A stretch of 17,374 nucleotides of DNA from JBBQVO01 sp038211505 (GTDB lineage Bacteria > Chloroflexota > Dehalococcoidia > DSTF01 > JACRBR01). The stretch covers positions 1 to 17,374 of the forward strand of contig JBBQVO010000058.1 of NCBI GenBank assembly GCA_038211505.1. Direction: 5' to 3'. A program made the translations under genes and the position numbers. Shown here one piece after another: positions 14,748 through 17,374 of this stretch. Under the pieces are notes generated by a model, which saw nothing but the letters and a program-made list of their open reading frames with translations, ran no database searches and had not been told where the DNA came from. The first letter of the stretch is position 1. Each line of letters opens with the position of its first letter.

Positions 14748-14777
14748 ACTATAAGTCGAACATCGACATGTTGTCAA
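14748..14777 (-). promoter_or_regulatory. Promoter of padR operon, consensus and leaderless
   Basis: The minus strand has TTGACA (14777-14772), an 18-base spacer and TATAGT (14753-14748), followed by 7 bases and ATG 14740. This is the closest match to the primary-sigma consensus in the window and fixes the padR start. Confidence 0.8.
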
Positions 14778-14789
14778 ACGATATGTTCG
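14757..14789. promoter_or_regulatory. Nested palindrome over padR promoter, candidate PadR operator
   Basis: CGAACAT (14757-14763) and ATGTTCG (14783-14789) are perfect 7-base inverted arms with 19 bases between. Inside lies a second dyad, GACA-TGT-TGTC (14765-14775), containing the palindrome ACATGT. ATGT/ACAT half-sites are the known preference of several PadR repressors. The element covers the -35 and most of the spacer, as expected for a repressor site. Confidence 0.6.
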
Positions 14790-14900
14790 CGCGCCTGCGA
14801 TGATGCACCGCACTTGCAACACAGACCCACACGACCCCGCCGTCTGCTGACCGAGACCATCGCCGGGTTTCGCCCCTCTCCGCCCTCTCGCCGCGTTCGC

Positions 14901-14906
14901 TACAAT
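14901..14906 (+). promoter_or_regulatory. Possible -10 element of dnaJ
   Basis: TACAAT stands out in a GC-rich stretch 52 bases before the dnaJ ATG. It would give a leader of about 45 bases. No convincing -35 and no CIRCE-type heat-shock operator is visible. It also overlaps the outer ATG at 14905, which argues against that start. Confidence 0.4.
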
Positions 14907-14958
14907 GAACCGCGAACCACCGATACAGACACCGAGATTCCCGGACGATACAGGCACG

Positions 14959-16086
14959 ATGGCAACCGAACAGAAGCGGGACTACTACGACGTACTCGGC
15001 CTGGCGCGCGGCGCTTCGGCGGACGATCTCAAAAAGGCCTACCGCCGCCTCGCCATGGAGTACCACCCGGACCGCAACGCCGATCCCGGCGCCGAGGCCA
15101 AGTTCAAAGAGATCACCGAAGCGTACGAAGTGCTCTCCGACACAGAGAAGCGCGCCCTCTACGACCGCTTCGGCCACGCTGCCACGCAGGGCGGCGCCGA
15201 CGCCCGCGGCTTTGAGGGCTTCGGATTCGGCGGCCTCGGTGACATCTTCGACGCCTTCTTCGGCGGCCAGCAATCGCGCACGCAGCGCGGCCCGACGCGC
15301 GGCGCCGACGCCCGCCGCTCCCTTACGATGACCTTCGAGGAAGCCGTCTTCGGCGTCGACAAAGAGATCGAGATCCAGTCCGCCGAGCTCTGCAGCGTCT
15401 GCAACGGCCTCCGCGCCGAGCCCGGCACGGAGCCCGAGCGCTGCCCGCAGTGCAACGGCAGCGGCGAGGTGCGACGCGTCCAGCAGAGCATCTTCGGCCA
15501 GTTCGTCAACGTCGCCATGTGCGATCGCTGCCGCGGCGAGGGCCGAATCGTCACCCACCCCTGCAAGAACTGCAAGGGCGTCGGCCGCGAGCGCAAAAAG
15601 CGCAAACTTTCCGTCAAGATCCCCGGCGGCGTCGACAACGGTTCGCAGATGCGTCTCTCCGGCGAGGGCGAAATCGGCGACAAGGGCGGCCCGCGCGGCA
15701 ACCTCTACCTGCAGCTCAGCGTGAAGCCGCACGAAGTCTTCCGCCGCGACGAGGACGACCTGATCCTCGACCTCGATCTCAACTTTGCGCAGGTCGCGCT
15801 TGGCGACGAAGTGCCCGTGCCAACGATCGACGGCGACCCGCACGATCTGCGCATCCCGTCCGGCACGCAAACGGGTGAGACGTTCGTCGTGCGCGGCAAG
15901 GGCGTGCCGCACCTGCGCGGCGGCGGCCGCGGCGACATGATCGTCCACGCCAACGTCGTCACACCGAAGGGCCTCACAAAGGAGCAGAAAGATCTGCTCA
16001 AGCAGCTCGCCACCTCGATGGGCACGACCGTCCAGCCGCAAGAAGACCGCGGCCTCATGGGCAAACTCAAGGACGCTCTTTCGTAG
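14959..16086 (+). CDS. dnaJ: Molecular chaperone DnaJ
   Basis: A 375-residue Hsp40 co-chaperone that delivers unfolded proteins to DnaK and stimulates its ATPase. The J domain is at about 8-72 with the essential HPD at 36-38 (AMEYHPDRN). A short Gly/Phe region (GFEGFGFGGLGDIFDAFFGG) follows, then a zinc-binding domain with four CxxC pairs (CSVC, CPQC, CDRC, CKNC). In the first repeat the canonical CxxCxGxG reads CSVCNGLRAEPG, while the other three keep G-x-G. The C-terminal substrate domains contain VKIPGGVDNGSQMRLSGEGE and RGNLYLQLSVKPHEVFRRD. ATG 14959 opens directly onto the J domain; the outer ATG 14905 adds 18 unrelated residues. No dnaK or grpE is adjacent, so this may be a second DnaJ outside the main operon. 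Confidence 0.95.
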   Translation: MATEQKRDYYDVLGLARGASADDLKKAYRRLAMEYHPDRNADPGAEAKFKEITEAYEVLSDTEKRALYDRFGHAATQGGADARGFEGFGFGGLGDIFDAFFGGQQSRTQRGPTRGADARRSLTMTFEEAVFGVDKEIEIQSAELCSVCNGLRAEPGTEPERCPQCNGSGEVRRVQQSIFGQFVNVAMCDRCRGEGRIVTHPCKNCKGVGRERKKRKLSVKIPGGVDNGSQMRLSGEGEIGDKGGPRGNLYLQLSVKPHEVFRRDEDDLILDLDLNFAQVALGDEVPVPTIDGDPHDLRIPSGTQTGETFVVRGKGVPHLRGGGRGDMIVHANVVTPKGLTKEQKDLLKQLATSMGTTVQPQEDRGLMGKLKDALS

Positions 16087-16471
16087 GCGGGGTCTCGTTC
16101 ACGTCGTTCCGCTCATCCACCGGACGGCCGCGATCCCCGGCACCCTCTTCTCGCCTGAGACGTGCGATTCGGCAGTCGACCGGGCGACGCGCGCGCCGCG
16201 ATCTCCCGTCCTTCCGCGCGTCTGCGACTCACCCCCGACTGCGAGATGGGGCTTTCAACGATGCCGTTTGTAATCGCGAATGCAATGCGATGTGCGGAGG
16301 GAGATTCGTTCCGAAGTTTTTTTGGTTTGGCCGGCGGGAGGTTCGTTTGGCAGTTTGAGGGTCTGGCGGCGGGGAGGTTCGTTTGGCAGTTTTTGGGTTT
16401 GGCGGCGCGGGAGGTTGGTTTGGCAGTTTGGGTTTGGCGGCGCGGGAGGTTCGTTTGGCAGTTTCGGGTTT
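16087..16471. other. Spacer after dnaJ containing a minisatellite
   Basis: No gene is supported in these 385 bases. The first 200 bases show nothing clear. From 16296 a G/T-rich tandem repeat runs almost to the stop of the minus-strand gene at 16472. A run of seven T (16317-16323) after a 4-bp TTCG/CGAA stem is at best a weak terminator. Confidence 0.55.
16296..16465. repeat. Tandem repeat (minisatellite), 35-37 bp period, 4 copies plus a decayed one
   Basis: The 19-base core GAGGTTCGTTTGGCAGTTT occurs at 16338, 16374 and 16446, with one mismatch at 16411 (GAGGTTGGTTTGGCAGTTT) and four mismatches at 16301. The cores are linked by GGGTTTGGCGGCGCGG-like joins. Distances between cores are 37, 36, 37 and 35 bases, so the reading frame is not kept and a coding origin is unlikely. 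Copies are contiguous without unique spacers. The array ends about 7 bases from the stop codon of the minus-strand gene, so it would lie in that gene's 3' untranslated region. Confidence 0.85.
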
Positions 16472-16975
16472 TCAGGGCGATGGTTCGCGGGTGGCGTTCA
16501 CTTCGACTCGGGCGAGGGGTGCGGCGAGGCCAAGCTTACGGTCGCGGAACGCCTCAAGCTCGTGGAGCGCCTGGTAGAGCTGGCGGTTGAGGTGTGCTTC
16601 GTAACGGACGATCGAATCGAGTACGCGTGGATTCGGCAGGGCGGGCGAATTGGATTCATACGATCCCTGGGCGGTTGCGTCGGCACGGCCCGCCATCGAT
16701 AGATGATGAACATGGAGCCGCGTGGTGGCGTCGCGTTCGGCGCGAGAGGCGCGGCGGAGGCGCCAGAGCATCTCGGCAGCACGGAGCGCGAGGGCATGTT
16801 CGACGGGGCCGTCGGGATCGAGGGACTCCACGATGTCGTCGACATGTTGGCGCCACTGCGACTCGTCTTCCGACGGGATGACGATGGACTCCGCGCGCAG
16901 GCCATGGCGGATGGAGTTGCGGGCAGCGATGGCTTTGCCTTCAATCGTGATCGGTCCGGGCGACGTGAGCGACAT
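16472..16975 (-). CDS. Conserved uncharacterised protein, EGKA...SIRHGL family
   Basis: A 167-residue soluble, helical protein. The N-terminal TIEGKAIAARNSIRHGLRAE matches a pattern (TPEGKA..S..NALKHGL) that I recall in many hypothetical proteins of Planctomycetota, Chloroflexota and others, often in several copies per genome; the role is unknown. The middle (EHALALRAAEMLWRLRRASR) and the end (VRYEAHLNRQLYQALHELEA) are amphipathic helices. ATG 16975 is preceded by GGAGG (spacing 7), which rules out the outer start at 17122. The gene stands alone on its strand between a minisatellite and a hairpin repeat. A link to mobile or phage DNA has been suspected for such families by analogy with small terminase-like proteins, but nothing here shows it. 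Confidence 0.75.
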   Translation of the reverse strand: MSLTSPGPITIEGKAIAARNSIRHGLRAESIVIPSEDESQWRQHVDDIVESLDPDGPVEHALALRAAEMLWRLRRASRAERDATTRLHVHHLSMAGRADATAQGSYESNSPALPNPRVLDSIVRYEAHLNRQLYQALHELEAFRDRKLGLAAPLARVEVNATREPSP

Positions 16976-17137
16976 GTGCGTACCTCCGTCGCAATGTTGC
17001 GGGAAGGCGGCTGTGATCTCCAAACCGCAGATGTCAGCGCCGGAGGAGAAGTGGTCCGCCGCCGGTAAGAGTGTGCTGAAAGAGTCGAGAAGGGGCTGGC
17101 GCAGTTGCGTTGAAATCGGCAACGTCGGAGCTACCCC

Positions 17138-17159
17138 GCGCGGGCTGGAAAGCCCGCGC
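17138..17159. repeat. 9-bp perfect hairpin with GGAA loop, dispersed-repeat type
   Basis: GCGCGGGCT and AGCCCGCGC pair perfectly around GGAA. Read on the minus strand the segment starts GTAGCGCGGGCTTTCCAGCC, a form I recall as a common intergenic hairpin repeat in Chloroflexota, Acidobacteriota and others. It has no T run, so it is not a typical terminator. Confidence 0.65.
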
Positions 17160-17287
17160 TACAGGTGAGATGAGTTCTCTCAGCGCCTTGCTCATGACCA
17201 ACCGCCATCCGCTAGCTTCCAGCCGACCGGCACACTATCCTGTTACTCCGCGTCCAGGCGACCGAATCAGCTGGGCGACGTAGCAGC

Positions 17288-17292
17288 GGAGG
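17288..17292 (+). promoter_or_regulatory. Shine-Dalgarno site of thiolase gene
   Basis: GGAGG lies 10 bases before ATG 17303 and 16 before the second in-frame ATG 17309, which favours the first ATG. Confidence 0.5.
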
Positions 17293-17302
17293 TAGCTCGG
17301 AT

Positions 17303-17374
17303 ATGAAGATGCAGAATGTGGTGCTCGTCGACGGCGTGCGCTCGGCCTGTGGACGCGGCGGACGCGGCTCCCTC
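17303..17374 (+). CDS. Thiolase (acetyl-CoA acyltransferase), first 24 codons
   Basis: The frame runs off the window. The visible residues, NVVLVDGVRSACGRGGRGSL after MKMQ, match the N-terminal strand and loop of thiolases (VVIVDGVRTPFGRGGKGSL type), which cleave 3-ketoacyl-CoA with coenzyme A in fatty-acid beta-oxidation or run the reverse condensation. The catalytic Cys lies beyond the window, and so does anything that would tell a FadA/FadI degradative thiolase from an acetoacetyl-CoA thiolase. The Gly-Arg-Gly-Gly loop is more common in degradative acyltransferases. A GGAGG upstream supports the start. Confidence 0.75.
   Translation, partial: MKMQNVVLVDGVRSACGRGGRGSL

Larger units (their letters stand above)
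16976..17302. other. Divergent spacer before the thiolase gene
   Basis: The 327 bases between two divergent starts contain a perfect short hairpin (17138-17159), GGAGG sites for both genes, and no gene that I can support. No promoter close to consensus was seen for either gene. Confidence 0.5.

Noticed and set aside
14905..14958. N-terminal extension of DnaJ from ATG 14905
   Set aside because: The J domain begins just after ATG 14959, the extra residues match nothing, and ATG 14905 overlaps a likely -10 element.
14815..14958. Heat-shock CIRCE operator upstream of dnaJ
   Set aside because: No TTAGCACTC/GAGTGCTAA-type inverted repeat is present.
14749..16041. 430-codon minus-strand frame opposite dnaJ
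   Set aside because: Antisense to an unambiguous dnaJ; Ala/Val/Glu-rich shadow with no recognisable domain.
16296..16465. Short regular repeats as a CRISPR array
   Set aside because: The units follow each other directly with only similar joining sequence, no unique spacers, and no cas gene is present.
16162..16590. Plus-strand open frame with repeated GGRFVWQF-like peptides
   Set aside because: The repeat period is 35-37 bases, so the peptide pattern shifts frame between copies; there is no ribosome site and the frame runs into the antisense of a better-supported gene.
16976..17122. 49-residue N-terminal extension of the gene ending at 16472
   Set aside because: A GGAGG 7 bases before ATG 16975 and the family N-terminus both support the inner start.

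Overview
The window is one GC-rich bacterial chromosome segment, densely coded on both strands, with no transposase, phage gene, rRNA, tRNA or CRISPR array that I could recognise. Three things suggest a free-living Chloroflexota bacterium, perhaps of the Dehalococcoidia or a related class: a coenzyme F420 gene (cofH) together with a menaquinone gene (menA), a signal peptidase and a TM-plus-propeller protein of the style common there, and dispersed hairpin repeats of types I associate with that phylum. This placement is an inference from gene content, not from a phylogenetic marker.

Layout. Positions 1-817 hold the 3' part of cofH (+). It converges on a minus-strand group: a degenerate Nudix protein (900-1415), a DUF2442 protein (1496-1762) and a large membrane protein (1791-3887) made of a PP2C-like pseudophosphatase, one TM helix and a beta-propeller. 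A divergent spacer with a strong inverted repeat leads to menA (4292-5179), a gamma-glutamyltransferase-like Ntn hydrolase (5244-6824), a DinB-family protein (6911-7441), a thioredoxin/DUF255 protein (7480-9321) and a small LapA-like membrane protein (9334-9624), all on plus. A repeat-filled convergent spacer (9625-9970) separates these from signal peptidase I (minus, 9971-11017).

Signal peptidase is divergent from a tight plus-strand operon: ECF sigma factor, a 16-codon linking ORF, a zinc-finger anti-sigma factor with a very long Pro/Ala/Gly-rich external loop, and a SIMPL (DUF541) exported protein. Both junctions in this operon that lead into a large gene are 4-base GTGA overlaps. Facing it is a padR plus polytopic membrane protein pair (13602-14740, minus, ATGA overlap) with a textbook promoter overlapped by a palindromic operator. 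Then come dnaJ (14959-16086), a 35-37 bp minisatellite (16296-16465), a minus-strand gene of a conserved uncharacterised family (16472-16975), a 9-bp GGAA-loop hairpin (17138-17159) and the first 24 codons of a thiolase (17303-17374).

Two themes run through the region. First, several genes lack a Shine-Dalgarno sequence and instead have a -10 hexamer exactly 7 bases before ATG (DUF2442, menA, the GGT-like gene, padR), which predicts leaderless mRNAs; others have a clear GGAGG. Second, cell-envelope functions dominate: a membrane pseudophosphatase, quinone synthesis, protein export, an envelope-stress sigma module, a PadR/membrane pair and small membrane proteins.

The best candidates for new biology are the ECF/anti-sigma/SIMPL module with its translationally coupled mini-ORF, the PP2C-pseudophosphatase/propeller protein, and the GGT-like enzyme that keeps the catalytic Thr but has lost most glutamyl-binding residues.
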